Shown: positions 51,198-62,860 of the stretch, one piece after another | How the letters are laid out: each line of letters begins with the position of its first letter | How positions within the stretch are numbered: position 1 is the stretch's first letter | NCBI GenBank assembly: GCA_009859145.1 | Contig: VRVR01000001.1 | Span: 124,001 to 188,000 of the forward strand | Direction of reading: 5' to 3' | DNA: 64,000 nt | DNA from: Andalucia godoyi | Taxonomy: Eukaryota; Discoba; Jakobea; Jakobida; Andaluciidae | Translations under genes and position numbers: made by a program | The notes under the pieces: generated by a model | The model's database searches: none | Seen by the model: only the letters and a program-made list of their open reading frames with translations | What the model was told of the DNA's origin: nothing

Positions 51198-51564
51198 CTT
51201 TTTTGTCTTTCTCAAGCTAGTTGAAATAATTCGCGGTTTTTTTGCGGTGTCGGACAACGCTGCTGCGTACTGACCTGCACGCGCTCCAATGTGCACCGAG
51301 GGTTGGGTGAAAAGGCTGGAGCAAGCCTTTGTTCTTGTTCTTGTTCTTGTTCTTGTTCTTGTTCTTGTTCTTGTTCTTGTTCTTGTGCTTCTCGTTGGTC
51401 CCAAGGAAGTGCCGGGAGAATGGAGCAGGAAAAAAGGCTCCGGTGCATGTCGCCAGTTGTCGACGAAAGTCTCCCAAAGGTATGAGGGTTTTCTTTGCAA
51501 GTTGCAGCACCAGCGAATAGTGTTTTTTCCTTCTTTCCCCCTTCTTTTCGCAGATTGCACAGAG

Positions 51565-51599
<35 letters not shown>

Positions 51600-51655
51600 G
51601 TGTGTGTGTGGGTGTGACGCCATTGCCTGCATTGTGGCTTTCGAGGAAGAATTTG
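51198..51655. promoter_or_regulatory. divergent region with (GTTCTT)n and (GATA)n tracts
   Basis: The 458-bp gap between ribokinase and valyl-tRNA synthetase carries a hexanucleotide GTTCTT repeat (about 51329-51386, nine or more units) and a GATA tetranucleotide run (51564-51599). A short frame beginning at 51422 and ending at a GTATGAG donor (about 51480) could be a 5'-UTR exon of the synthetase. Confidence 0.5.
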
Positions 51656-54600
51656 ATGTTTCGGCTTGGACTAAGATCGTGCTTTTCAGGTGAAAGGCAG
51701 CTTGCCCGATGGTTCTCCGAAAGGAAGATGCCACTTGTCCCGTTCCCTGCAGATTTCCCTGCAAAATATGAACCAGTATGTTTGCTGACAATCTCATTGG
51801 CGACGATGACAGCGCGGTTTGTGCGAGTTCTCACAACATGGTTATTCGTTTGTTCTTTTTCCCTTCCAAACACGTGATTCATTGTGCAGAGAGAAACCGA
51901 AAGAGGAATCTATGATTGGTGGATGTCACAAAAGCTGTTTCAGGCGAATCGCGAATCTGCGAAGCCTTCATTTTCAATGATACTTCCTCCGCCCAACGTG
52001 ACGGGTGTGCTACATATTGGCCACGCTTTGACGTGCGCCATACAGGACTCGATTGCCCGATGGAAGAAAATGTCTGGATACGAGGTGGCGTGGGTTCCGG
52101 GCCAAGATCATGCTGGAATTGCCACGCAAGTGGTTGTGGAGAAGATGTTGCAGAAGGAGAAAGGAGTGACACGGCATGATTTGGGAAGGGAAAACTTTGT
52201 GAAGGAGGTGTACAAGTGGAAGGAGTCTTGTGGACATCGTATATATGAGCAATTGAAACGAATGGGTGTTTCGCTGGATTGGAGCCGTGATTTTTTTACG
52301 ATGGACTCTCAGAGAAACGACGCAGTTACGGAAGCGTTCGTCCGGCTGTTTGACGCCCAACTGATCTACAGAGATACTCGAATGGTAAATTGGTGTCCAG
52401 CGTTGAAAACCGCAATTTCCGATATCGAGGTTGACGTTGATGAGCTGGCCGGTCCGACAGAACTCTGGATTCCATCGTCCAGGGGCAAACCGGAAAAATG
52501 CACATTTGGTGTCATTTACACCATTGGATATGTTGTGCAGGGCTCCGACGAAATTCTAAGGGTATCTACCACGCGTCCCGAGACGATTCTTGGCGATACA
52601 GGGTTGGCAGTGCACCCGAAGGATGCAAGATACAAGCATCTCATTGGCAAATTCGTGGCGAGTCCTGTGCATGATCGAATTATTCCGATTGTTGGCGATG
52701 CACTGCTTGTCGACCCAGAGTTTGGAACTGGAGTTGTCAAAATTACCCCTGCGCATGATCCAAATGACTTTGAATGTGGTAAGCGTCATGGATTGGCACA
52801 GGTATCCGTGTTTACGGACGATGGCTTGATTGCTTCGGGAGTCGCCGCTGGGTATGACAGCTTGACAAGATTTGATGCTCGGTCAAAGATTCTGGCAGAT
52901 CTTGACAATCATGGGCTCTTCTTTGGAAAAACAGATAATCCTATGAGGATCGCTCGCTGCTCTCGCACGGGCGACATTATTGAGCCGATGGTGAAGGCGC
53001 AATGGTTTGTCAAGTGCGCGGATATTGCCACATCTGCGTCGAGGCTTGTGGAATCAGACGCGATTGAGATTGTACCTAGGGAGCATCGCGACACTTGGTT
53101 CCGGTGGATGAATGGCATCCATGACTGGTGCATTTCGCGGCAACTTTGGTGGGGACATCGAGTTCCTGCATACAAGGTGGTTTTTGCCGGTGATGCACAC
53201 ACAGTCAGAGTGGAATCTTGGATCGTCGCCAAGTCGCGCGACGATGCTCTTGCGAAAGCCCGGCTGAAATACGGCTCTGCACAATGTTTTGATTTGGTTC
53301 AGGATGAGGATGTTCTGGATACGTGGTTCTCCTCTGCCGTTTTGCCACTGTCTGCATTCGGATGGCCGAATATGGAATCAGCAGATTTGAAGCGGTTTTA
53401 CCCGCTGAGTCTCATGGAGACAGGATCCGATATCTTGTTCTTTTGGGTCGCCAGAATGGTAATGTTGTGTACATTTCTCGATGGCAGAGGCCCTTTCACA
53501 CGTGTTCTTTTGCATCCCGTTGTGCGAGATTCGCAGGGACGAAAGATGTCGAAGAGCTTGGGCAACGTAATTGACCCCTTGCATGTGATGGATGGCATAT
53601 CGCTGCCCGATCTGACCTCAGGGCTGCTCAAGTCGAATTTGGATGCGCGAGAAGTGGAGAAGGCCACGAAGAATTTGAAAAAGGAGTTCCCAGAAGGTAT
53701 TGAGCAGTGCGGAGCGGATGCTCTTCGGCTCTGTTTAGTGGACTATCTTGTTCAGGGCCGACAAATCAATATGGACATCCAGAGAGTAGTGTCTGCAAGA
53801 AATTTTGCGCAAAAGGTGTGGCAAGCAACTCGGTTTTGCCTGCCTCATCTTACATTTTCTGCGTGCGATGCTCGTGCAGATGAATGGCTCTTGCTTTCTG
53901 ATCATCTCCTTGAGCGGTGGATTCTGTCCAGGCTGCAGTCTGCTCTTCAAGCATGCAACCATGCTTTGCAAGAAGGGAGCATTTCCGACGCTTCCCGGAA
54001 CTTGCATGAGTTCTTTGTGTCTGACTTTTGCGATGTCTATATCGAGATTTCCAAGACAGTGCTGTACGACGAAAACGTGGAGTCCTCTCGGAAAACGCAC
54101 ACGAAGATGGTGCTGTACACGGTCCTGAGCTCTTGTTTGAGAGCGTTCCATCCATTCATGCCATTTGTGACGGAGGTTTTGTGGTACCATCTGTTGAAAT
54201 CTGTGGACAAGCTGGATGTCCACAAATCCTTGATGATGTGCACGTTTCCTTCCGGACAGGAGTTCCAAGCACCACAATTGCAAAGCGACAGCAGACAGGT
54301 CACAATACTACTGGACGTCATACGCAGTGCGCGTGGCCTGAAGCAGCTACGTTCTCCAAAGGCCACGGAATGCATTATTGCATGTGGCGATTCTTCTGAC
54401 CGAGAATTGCTCAGCGCTTTCAGCAAACACATTTGCAGTCTTGCCCGCTTTTCAACAGTTCGCTTTGTCTCGGATGGATGCTCTTTGCAGGGAGTTATTC
54501 GCCGAGTCGTGTCCACCGGCGTTACAGTCTTCCTTCCCATGTCCGCGGAGGCCGTCCAGACGGATCTGATCCGCCTGAAGAAGAAGCAAGCGGACATTGA

Positions 54601-54754
54601 ATGCCAGCTTGCGATGCTGGATCGGAAAACAAAGAATCCAGCGTACGGCTCTCGTGTGCCGCAAGCCGTCCAGGAAACTGACGCGGCGAGAATAGAGCAA
54701 CTGCAAGCTGAGCTCTCAGCCGTCGAGAAGGACCGCTCTGAGATTCAGCAGTAG
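51656..54754 (+). CDS. VARS: valyl-tRNA synthetase with mitochondrial-type leader, 2 exons
   Basis: Exons are 51656-51775 and 51890-54754 (994 residues). The 114-nt intron (GTATGT...GTGCAG, phase 0) was placed to join KYEP to RETERGIYDWW, the expected ValRS N-terminus. The first exon starts MFRLGLRSCFSGERQLARWF, Arg-rich with no early acid, a plausible mitochondrial presequence. A second ATG at 51728 would give a protein without it. Class I motifs are HIGHAL (~82) and KMSKSLGN (~591). The editing domain and the EHRDTWFRWMNGIHDWCISRQLWWGHR block are intact. The C-terminal ~70 residues form the usual ValRS coiled coil. One gene may therefore supply both cytosol and mitochondria by alternative initiation. 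Confidence 0.93.
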
Positions 54755-54927
54755 ACGAAATGTTGGCAAGCAAGTGAGGGTTGCCATCCGTCGTCCTGCA
54801 TGGATAAGCGAACCGCGTTTCCTTTTCAAGATGTGTTCCAACTTGCTATCCCAGTCCACCGTCATTCCGATGTGCCCGTCTTTTCTCCGGCACGTCAGGA
54901 TCATAAGATTGGAATGGTGCACGCAAC

Positions 54928-54966
<39 letters not shown>

Positions 54967-55268
54967 GAACATTTCGGCGTACTGGTGCCTGCCATCCCTT
55001 CTGAATTGAATTCACATTCGGCTTCGGATGCAGGACTGAATATGAACGATCCGCAATGATGAGCCCATGCTTCGTGTACAGTGTAGGCGTTTCCGGGGGC
55101 ATCTCATGATTTATTATTTTTAATTTAAAAAACAAAAATGGATTTAGATACAAAATGTCGTCTACATACATTCGTCGGCGGGGATAAACAAAAAAAGGAC
55201 AGAATATCAAGCACCATTCTCCCCGTGTGGCAGCGCACAGGATGGACAGAGATGCGCGTCACGGTTGT
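54755..55268. terminator. convergent 3' flanks with (CT)n tract
   Basis: 514 bp between the stops of ValRS and the MFS gene, with a CT run at about 54930-54962 and AT-rich sequence at 55108-55140. No gene is supported. Confidence 0.4.
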
Positions 55269-56801
55269 TCATTCGGCATTCCTCAAGAACCCCTCATCTT
55301 GGCCAGAGTCATCGCAATCAGCATGTCGACTATGGTGTGTCTCGTCAACAAGCACCTTGCCAGATGTCTCCACTGGCAGATACAGCGAAACAATCGCTGC
55401 GACTGCAGCACAGCCTCCATACAGCAACACAGGGACCAGAAGCGAGTTTGACAGAACTCCGTTGGCAACGATGGGCGACAGGACACCCCCAACGCGTGCA
55501 AAAGCTGAGCACAACCCAAGCCCGAGTGCTCGCACAGTCGTCGGAAACGCCTCTGGCGTGTACACGTAGACAACAGCAAAAGCGCCGTAGATTGCAGCAC
55601 GTCCCACAGACAACGAGACCGTGAGGAACACCGAATTGAAGGGGGCTGAAACCAACACAATAGACAACGATGTGATCGCCATCTGCAGCGCCATCAATCT
55701 CCTGCGGCCATACCGTTCCAATCCATACACAGAGAGCACCAGACCAGGCACTTCGCTGCACGTTGTAATGAGAATCTGCAGGAACACGTCGTTGGATATG
55801 GTGCAAACACGCGCTGTCGAGACGGAGCCGGAATCATCTTCCGAGGACAGCGCAACTGTGGTGAACAGAACAAGACCATAGTAAATGAAGGAGTTTGCAA
55901 ACCAAATGACGCACAGAGGGACCAACAGCCGCATCATGGGCTTGGTTAAGAACACTGCAAAGGAGGCACGTTCCTTCGAGGCCCACATTCCTCCAGAAAG
56001 CTCGCCTTTCGGCAAGAGAGCCTTGTTTGTCGCTGCAGCGCTTTGCAGAATGGCGAGCGCATCGTCTTTCCTTCCGGATACGATCAAGAATCTTGGGGAC
56101 TCTGGCAGCATTGGGGACAGCACGAGGGCCACGAAAGCAGGGATGGCAGACACTGCAAGAAGAACCCTCCATCCGTACGATGACAGAACTGCCCAGGCAA
56201 GCCCGACTTCCAAGACCGTTCCCAATGTCCAAAACAACTCGATCCACATCAGACATTTTCCTCGGAAACCAATCGGAAGAAACTCGCTAAGCAAACTAAA
56301 AGCAACAGCGCTGTTTGCAACACCAGCACCGACCATGAATCTGGTGAACAGAAGCATTCCAAACGACAGACTCGCTGCGGACAGTGCTGCAAACACACCG
56401 GTCGTGGCAGTTCCAATCACGAACGCCATTTTGCGCCCAAGACGATCTGACACGTATCCCCACAACAACGCGCCGACCATCATCCCTCCAAACACAACCA
56501 TCGACAAGGAGGCTTCTTCAATGGGAGACAAGTTCCATTCGCAGCTCACGACCGGAGAAACGAACGAAAGTAGCAGCATTTCCATTGCATCAGACATGCA
56601 CACAAGCCCGACTAGAAAGAACAGTCTCACATTGAAACGTCCAAATCCAATTATTTCAACAGCATCTTGAACAGAGAAGGACTGAGACCCCGATGCATTC
56701 ATTAACGAATCTTCAGCTTCACGGTTCACATTATTATGATCCCCATAGCCAACAACATCATCGTCGTCATCATTATCATTCATGTACGCCAAGGCATCCA
56801 T
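55269..56801 (-). CDS. SVOP/SV2-like major facilitator transporter
   Basis: A single exon of 510 residues from the first ATG (56801). An acidic cytosolic N-terminus (poly-Asp near 9-13, ~60 residues) precedes 12 predicted helices. MFS signatures are GYVSDRLGRKMAF after helix 2, R-FMVGAGVA in helix 4 and PESPRFLI before the central loop. The repeat-half motif is YGLERYGRRRLMAL. The start QDAVEIIGFGRFNVRLFFLVGL plus MSDAMEMLLLSF is characteristic of the SVOP/SV2/niacin-OCT group. Substrates in this group are organic anions or cations. The exact one cannot be read from the sequence. The Asp in MSDAMEM on helix 1 is retained. Confidence 0.88.
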   Translation of the reverse strand: MDALAYMNDNDDDDDVVGYGDHNNVNREAEDSLMNASGSQSFSVQDAVEIIGFGRFNVRLFFLVGLVCMSDAMEMLLLSFVSPVVSCEWNLSPIEEASLSMVVFGGMMVGALLWGYVSDRLGRKMAFVIGTATTGVFAALSAASLSFGMLLFTRFMVGAGVANSAVAFSLLSEFLPIGFRGKCLMWIELFWTLGTVLEVGLAWAVLSSYGWRVLLAVSAIPAFVALVLSPMLPESPRFLIVSGRKDDALAILQSAAATNKALLPKGELSGGMWASKERASFAVFLTKPMMRLLVPLCVIWFANSFIYYGLVLFTTVALSSEDDSGSVSTARVCTISNDVFLQILITTCSEVPGLVLSVYGLERYGRRRLMALQMAITSLSIVLVSAPFNSVFLTVSLSVGRAAIYGAFAVVYVYTPEAFPTTVRALGLGLCSAFARVGGVLSPIVANGVLSNSLLVPVLLYGGCAAVAAIVSLYLPVETSGKVLVDETHHSRHADCDDSGQDEGFLRNAE

Positions 56802-57214
56802 TTGATCGAGTGTCAAAGATCAATCATACGAACACGCGCATCCAATCCACTATAACGTCGACAGATTCCAATAATAAAGGAAACTATCATTCAGAAGCAG
56901 AAGAAACCCCCAATTGAACGACGGCAGAAAAGTCAAAATGGTCCGAGAAAGAAGAACGAAAGTTGAAAGAAGGCAGAGTGAAAATCATTCGCGGTTTTTT
57001 AAAATCTTTTTCTTCATGCGCCATCTATTTTTTTCGGTATTTTGTCCCGTCCCTTTGTATAACGATCACAATGCGACAGAGGCATGGGGATGAGAGTTGC
57101 GTCTTCGGGAAGAAACCAGGCTGCTGCGTTTCAACACAAACGAGCGGTCAGTAACGATGCTTGATGTATTTTTGAATTCATACATTACGTAAAAATGGCG
57201 CTTTCTGAATACAC
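56802..57214. other. intergenic region, no gene seen
   Basis: 413 bp. 5' flank of the MFS gene and 3' flank of the dihydrouridine synthase gene, both on the minus strand. AT-rich with no motif of note. Confidence 0.4.
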
Positions 57215-58101
57215 TCATCCGGACGCATTTTCCAAGGAAAAAGAACTGTCGCGGCGGACATGCTTGCCGAAATGACGCATGAAACTGGACGAGTACTTCT
57301 GGTAAGCAGCAGACGAAACAGTGTCGCCGGTATCGTTGTGATAGTACTTGGAAAAGAATTCTTCGTACTTTCTGCGAACTGGCAACAGATCGGATTCCAG
57401 CGTATGCGCAGTGTACGTTCCGGAACGGTCAAACTCTCGATATTGTGAAAATATGCACGGGTTCTGCACTGCCATTCGGCCAATCATGACGCCGGAAAGA
57501 AACGGATATCGCATTCGAAGCTCGGCTATTCCTTCGACGGATACCACATCTCCGTTCGCAATGATTCTTTTTCCGGCTTCCGCGGCATCATGAAGTTCTC
57601 GAAACACTGACCAGTCTGCTGGATCCGAACTCTTTTGTCGACCATGTCTTGCATGGACAATGAACGCATCTGCATCACCCTCGTTCACCAGTCGCCTAAA
57701 CACTGAGGCCTCCTTTTCGGCAGAGTTCATGCCGAGCCGGAATTTCAGAGTCACCGGGACGTTTGGAAAGAACTTTCGAATAAGACCAACATGCTTGTTC
57801 ACATGGGACGTTCGCTTCATCATTGCGCACCCAAGTCCACGGTCCACAACATGGCCACTCGGGCATCCGAGATTCAATTGAAATTCCGCAACTCCAAACG
57901 ACGAAACTGAGTCTACGCCGGCTTTCTGCAGCTGCAGCGAGTACATTTCCAGAAACCTCGCAGTCGACGACAGATCAGAAGGAAGAAGCTGAAGTCCTGA
58001 AGGAACCTCGGGATCAATTCGTATACGGCGCCAAGAGCTCTGATTGTTCTTTGACAAGGAGTCCATGCGGGTCATTTCTGCATACTTGAATTCCCATAAA
58101 T

Positions 58102-58134
<33 letters not shown>

Positions 58135-58325
58135 CATATTAGAGTCTATCGAAGTGAAAACCAAAAGGGAAAATAAAATGGAAAAGAGAATGGCTGAGGC
58201 ATACATACGGAAAGATCAGCTCCGCAATGCTGCATCAACGATCGAAACGCCCTTTCCGAGTATCCATCCAACGGCGCCGCGAGAAGTCGGAACGAACGCT
58301 TCCCTGCAGCAACGGACGCGCACAT
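57215..58325 (-). CDS. tRNA-dihydrouridine synthase, 2 exons
   Basis: Exon 1 is 58325-58209 and exon 2 is 58084-57215 (328 residues). The 124-nt intron (GTATGT...TTCAAG) contains a CA repeat (about 58103-58132). Splicing gives FRLLAAPLDGYSERAFRSL then GADLS-YAEMTRMDSL, the conserved FMN-binding start of Dus enzymes. The catalytic Cys is in FQLNLGCPSG. The FMN-phosphate region (IIANGDV, GVMIGRMAVQNPCIF) is present. The enzyme uses FMN and NAD(P)H to reduce uridines in the tRNA D-loop. There is no Dus3 zinc finger and no Dus2 dsRBD. The subclass is uncertain. The C-terminal helical domain is shorter than usual. Confidence 0.88.
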
Positions 58326-58526
58326 TTTCAAATACGCGTGCAACGTGATGAAGTACAAAACATAACATAACACACCAATGAAAAAAACAAAAAACAAAAA
58401 CTATGAGGAAGTCTTCAAAACGAGAAGAAAAAACATGAAATCATTGATCGGGCAGTATTCCCTTTTCTGGAGTTTCTGCGGAAGGCGGAAAGAACGCAGT
58501 ACGAGTTCAAAAATAATAATAATAGC

Positions 58527-58564
<38 letters not shown>

Positions 58565-58703
58565 CGATAAGAATGATGCTCACAGACCGCAGAGTTCGCA
58601 AGGCTATTGCAGTCGAAGAGCCAGACGTCAACAAAAGAACTTTATCTCAGCACGGGATGTGCATATTTTAATCAGCGGAAATGACCACCCATCTTGCAGT
58701 GAA
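58326..58703. other. intergenic region with (CAA)n tract
   Basis: 378 bp between the Dus start and the WDHD1 stop, with a CAA run at about 58526-58565. No gene is seen. Confidence 0.45.
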
Positions 58704-61700
58704 TCACTTGGAGAACGCAAGCACACTCTGCTTGGAAAGAAGCTTCGAAACAGTGGAAGACCCCTTCTTCTCGACCGAAGCATGCGGAGTGACATCCGCC
58801 TTCTTGACTTCGTTGAGTGCGCCAAAGATGTCTCCATGATCTGTGACTTTGAGCGAGGAAGGCGACACTTTAACAAACGGATTCGAAGAACTCTTTGCCT
58901 TCTTGGGCGGTGAGGCCTCGACAGGGGTTCTTTCGTCTTCCTCGGCGACCGGCTCCGGGACAGCCACTCTCTTCTTCGGCTTACTCTTCTTCTTATCCAC
59001 AGTTGCGTCCGTCTTCTGTTCAGCTTTTGCAAGCTGCTCCAAAATCTGCAGCGCATCTCCCTCCTCTGCAATATCGTCAAAATCCGCCATTCCCTCGTTG
59101 TCGCTCGTCTTCTCAGGATGCTGCCGGGAATACGGAGAGGTCGTGCCGGCATCAGCATGCTCGTCCACGTCCTTGTTCCCATCGTGAGAATCCAAAACCT
59201 TGGCTTCGTCGGAGTTGGAAGTCTTTGGTGCTCTGCTTGGAGACTTCACGCTTCGCTTTGCCGGCTTCTTTTTTCGAATAATGCTGTCCATGTCAAGTGT
59301 GTCGTCGTCCTCATCCAAAGCAGCGGTGATCATGTCGCTCTTCGATTTCGAGACCTTTCGGATTCTGAATCCTGGAGCTCCGGCGGCCTTCTTCTTGGGA
59401 ATCTTTCCGAGCATGTGGATAGTCTTCGGCCGCTCTTCTTCTTCTTCTTCAATGACATACTCTTTTAGCTTCCCCATCATGGATTGGATGACGTCTCTCT
59501 GTTCAGAGACCCACTTCAGCTGCCCCACCGTTTCGGCACGAACCGCTTCTGTTTGGTCACAAAGGTCTGTGATTTCGAGCAGTCTGCGATCTAAGAAGCC
59601 CTCATAAGGCGCCGTGACTTCAGCATGCGACGCATCGTCCTTAAACTTGGATTGCAGCACATAGTGGATGCGGTTCGCGAGCACGGACAGTTTGTGAAAC
59701 TGCGCAAGTTTGACCGCACCGTCGAGTGTTCTGCGAAGAACCATTCGATTCGCCGCGTCGAGAGCACGAATGGACCGCTCGTTCTTGCAAGCAGCTTGGA
59801 CAATCTTCAAAAGAGCCGAGTCAATCTCAATCTCGAGTTTGATGATCGCGTTCGCAATAGTCTTTTCTTGTTCGTCAGTAGCAAATTCGGCGGCACGTCG
59901 GAGTTGGTTGACAAAGCACGTCTTCAGCAGAACCTGTTCCTCGTCCACAGACGAATTCTTTTCGGACTGTACAACAGGGACCGCAAAATCGACTTCCTGG
60001 ACAAAGGGACGGGGATTCACCGGCGGAAACTCTGACTGTTCTCGTAAGAACACGCAAATGATGGCGTTGTCTGCAATGGAAACGGGCCAAATGCGGTTCT
60101 TCTTCTCCATCAGCCGCGAGTCGAACAGAGGCTGCCACTGGTAGTCCCACTCCGGAAGAAGCACCCGCAGAAGGCCAACCGAGTCAAAAGCGCACAACAG
60201 TCCAGATTCAGAAAATCCCAGCCATGTCAGAATGGAGCGCGGGGAAATTGGGAGAGGCCTCCTGCTGATCTCTCGCTGTTTGGCGATATCCATGACCAAG
60301 CATTCCAAATGCTGATGGCCTTGGAACACAGGGCCGTTGTGATACACAATCGCCAGGAGATCTCCTTGCCCGGACATAGTGACAATCGGGCCTGGGATAG
60401 AGAATATTCCCTCTTGGATGCCTCCGACAGAGAACAGCCTCACCACGAACGCGTCCGTTGCCACAGCAACAAACTTTCTTCCGCAAGCCACGGCCTCCAC
60501 GTTTTCTTCTGGGCGACGGAAAGCGTGCACCCAGTCGCTTTGAGGGGCCCATGTATCAAATGGTTTGTATACTACCACGGAGGGATGGTCTTTGCTCTTC
60601 GTGCAAGCAAGCACGGCGCCGTTGCTGTCCATGGCGGCCATCGTGTACCCGAAGTGCTCCTTGAACTTCAGAGGCCGGCGATCTGAGCCCTCGAGGAACT
60701 CGATTTCGATGCCGAACTGCGAATCTTCATCGGTAGAAACAATTCGCCCATACGTGTTCCAACACAGGCATGCCTGCTTGTCCTTCATGGGAGTCGCAGA
60801 ACTTTGGAAAGCAGGCTGCGGTTCCCTCATGGATGTCGGTGCTCTGTAATGTCCAGCATCCGCTCCTTTCTTCTTATTTCTGGATCGAGAGACGTTCCCG
60901 TCCTCTTCGTCATCGTGGGCCACCGCCTTTTCGCTCCAGTTCTTCGCGCTCAAAGGTTGTCCATTGAGATGTGCATCCACGCCCTCGTCATCGTCGTCGT
61001 CATCATTCGCCAAGAGATCGTCATAATCGCCCAAGTCATAGTCATCATTCGCAGGAGCGCCGTCGTCGACATCGTCTTCATCTGCCTCGTCCTCGACGAA
61101 GAGCGAGCGACGATTCTGCACGGTGTTCTCCATCTTCTTAGACTTCTTCGCTGGAGATCCCGTGTTCATCGACAACGGCATCGACGGCTTAGCGCTCACG
61201 GTTCCGAGAGTAGCGGCCAAATGATCGGGAATAACATCCTTCCAGATCCCAACCTGGCCAATCACCGTGGAAATTGCCAAGTGCTTTCCCTCGGGATCCC
61301 AGTGGAGCGAGGAGCAAGCAGTCGGCAGTCTGACCTTCTCCAAAGTCTCTGCCTTCTCCAAATCCCAAATCAACACTTGCAGGTCACTTCCGGTGGTTGC
61401 AACGAGTTTCCCAGAGCGATTAACAGCTGCAATTGTGGAGTCCTTTCCGTGCCCCTTCAGCACTTTCGCTGGCTTGTCCCATTGGTCTCTTCGATAAACG
61501 GCAACATCTTTTCCACCAGGAATGATCAAGTTCTGCCCGTCTGCAGTCCAGCACATGCGAGTGAATTGCTGATCGGACACATACTGCTTCCCAGTGACAT
61601 TCCTCCAGACGTGAACTCGACTGCTGTTTTCCACAGAAAACAAATGAATCGAGCCATCGAAAAAGGAAGCGGCCAAGTAGTCTCCCATGGGATCCGCAGC

Positions 61701-62466
61701 CAACGATCGGGCCGAAGGACCTGCAGTGTTTTTTTCGTGGAACAGCTTGCTAATCAGCGACTTGTTTGCCAGAGAAATTACGCGGACAAAAGGCTCGTCG
61801 CACGCGACAAACATGAACGACCCCGTGGAAGAGTATGTGATGTGATTGACTGGTAGTGACTGCTTTGTAGCATAACCGTTCAGCTGAAAGCTTGGAGATG
61901 CGTCAAACGTGTACACTGTCCCATCGTCTCCTCCGAAAGAAACCTCTGATTTCTAAAGTTCAATAAACAAACAATCAACGCAAGGCAACAAAACGATCAG
62001 AAAAGGCAAGGAACAGAACCCAAAGACGGTGATGAGAGAAAAACAGGAATGGAATGGCGGAGGGGCAGAAACGAGTATGAAAGAGAAACACATACCAAAG
62101 GATGAATCGCGATGCAAGAAAACCCTTTCGAAGAATCCGATTCAAAATCAGAGATGGAGTCTTCAAGATTTTGAACGTTCAAAGCCTTGGACTGGTGCAC
62201 ATTGCAGCACACAAACAGCATCCTGGGTCAAATATGTATGTACATATTTTAAAAAAACATAAGAGCCAAGCGCAAACAGCAACAAAAACAATAAGTTGGT
62301 CATGTACGTGTGAAAATTGAATAGAAAAATGGGAGTTTCATTTAAACAAATCCCACAAAGAAAAAAGAAAGGACGCTGCGTGAACATACCGCCCGGTGTT
62401 ATCGAACTTTGCATCGCAGTTTCCAGCAGCCAACACTTGCTGCAAGTTCAGCTTGTCGTCCTTCAT
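58704..62466 (-). CDS. WDHD1: replisome hub WDHD1/Ctf4/AND-1, 3 exons
   Basis: Exons are 62466-62390, 62222-62096 and 61952-58704 (1150 residues, human 1129). Both donors are GTATGT. Splicing gives an N-terminal WD region including CDAKFDNTGR-MLFVCC and GFSCIAIHPL-KSEVSFGGDDGTVYTF, equivalent to the first WDHD1 repeats. The WD40 propeller covers about 1-330. An acidic linker (DEADEDDVDDG, NDDDDDDEG) follows. The SepB/Ctf4 trimerisation domain lies at about 430-790, including CLCWNTYGRIVSTDED and GFSESGLLCAFDSVGLLRVL, both family signatures. The C-terminal 300 residues are basic and disordered, with no clear HMG box. Ctf4 trimers tether CMG helicase, Pol alpha-primase and client proteins at the fork. 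Confidence 0.92.
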
Positions 62467-62860
62467 TCCGCCCAAAATTGCAAGAACGAATGTTTCAAAG
62501 TAGAAGTTTCAATAAATGGAGACAAGGAAAAAAACAAACAACACACACAGAAAAGAAAAAGAAAAGAAGAGCAAATAAATAAAAAGAAAGGCAATCCAGA
62601 CGAAAGCAGAGCAGAACTCCAGACAACGAAGGGCAATTTTGCGAATTCTGAAAAACTCGATTTGGCGCCAGAGTGGTCGGCAGAGGCGGGAAGAAGGTCT
62701 GGTGGAGATCGTGCGTCCCTTGATTCTTGAGACTGGGGGGTTTTCTGTTTCAGCGGTTTTGGCTAGTACAGCAAGTTTTCTCTGATGCAGCAGATTGAGA
62801 AAACAAGGGAATGACAACCAAAGACGGAAAAAGACTGGGAAAGGCCGCACATAGGAGGAG
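62467..62860. promoter_or_regulatory. divergent intergenic region
   Basis: 394 bp between WDHD1 and OTUD3, with an A-rich, G-poor stretch (62520-62600). No gene is seen. Confidence 0.4.

Noticed and set aside
51198-51797. N-terminal extension of ribokinase to 51797
   Set aside because: The extra frame consists of IYLS and RT repeats coded by GATA and GTTCTT microsatellites and overlaps the ValRS first exon. The family start is at 51197.
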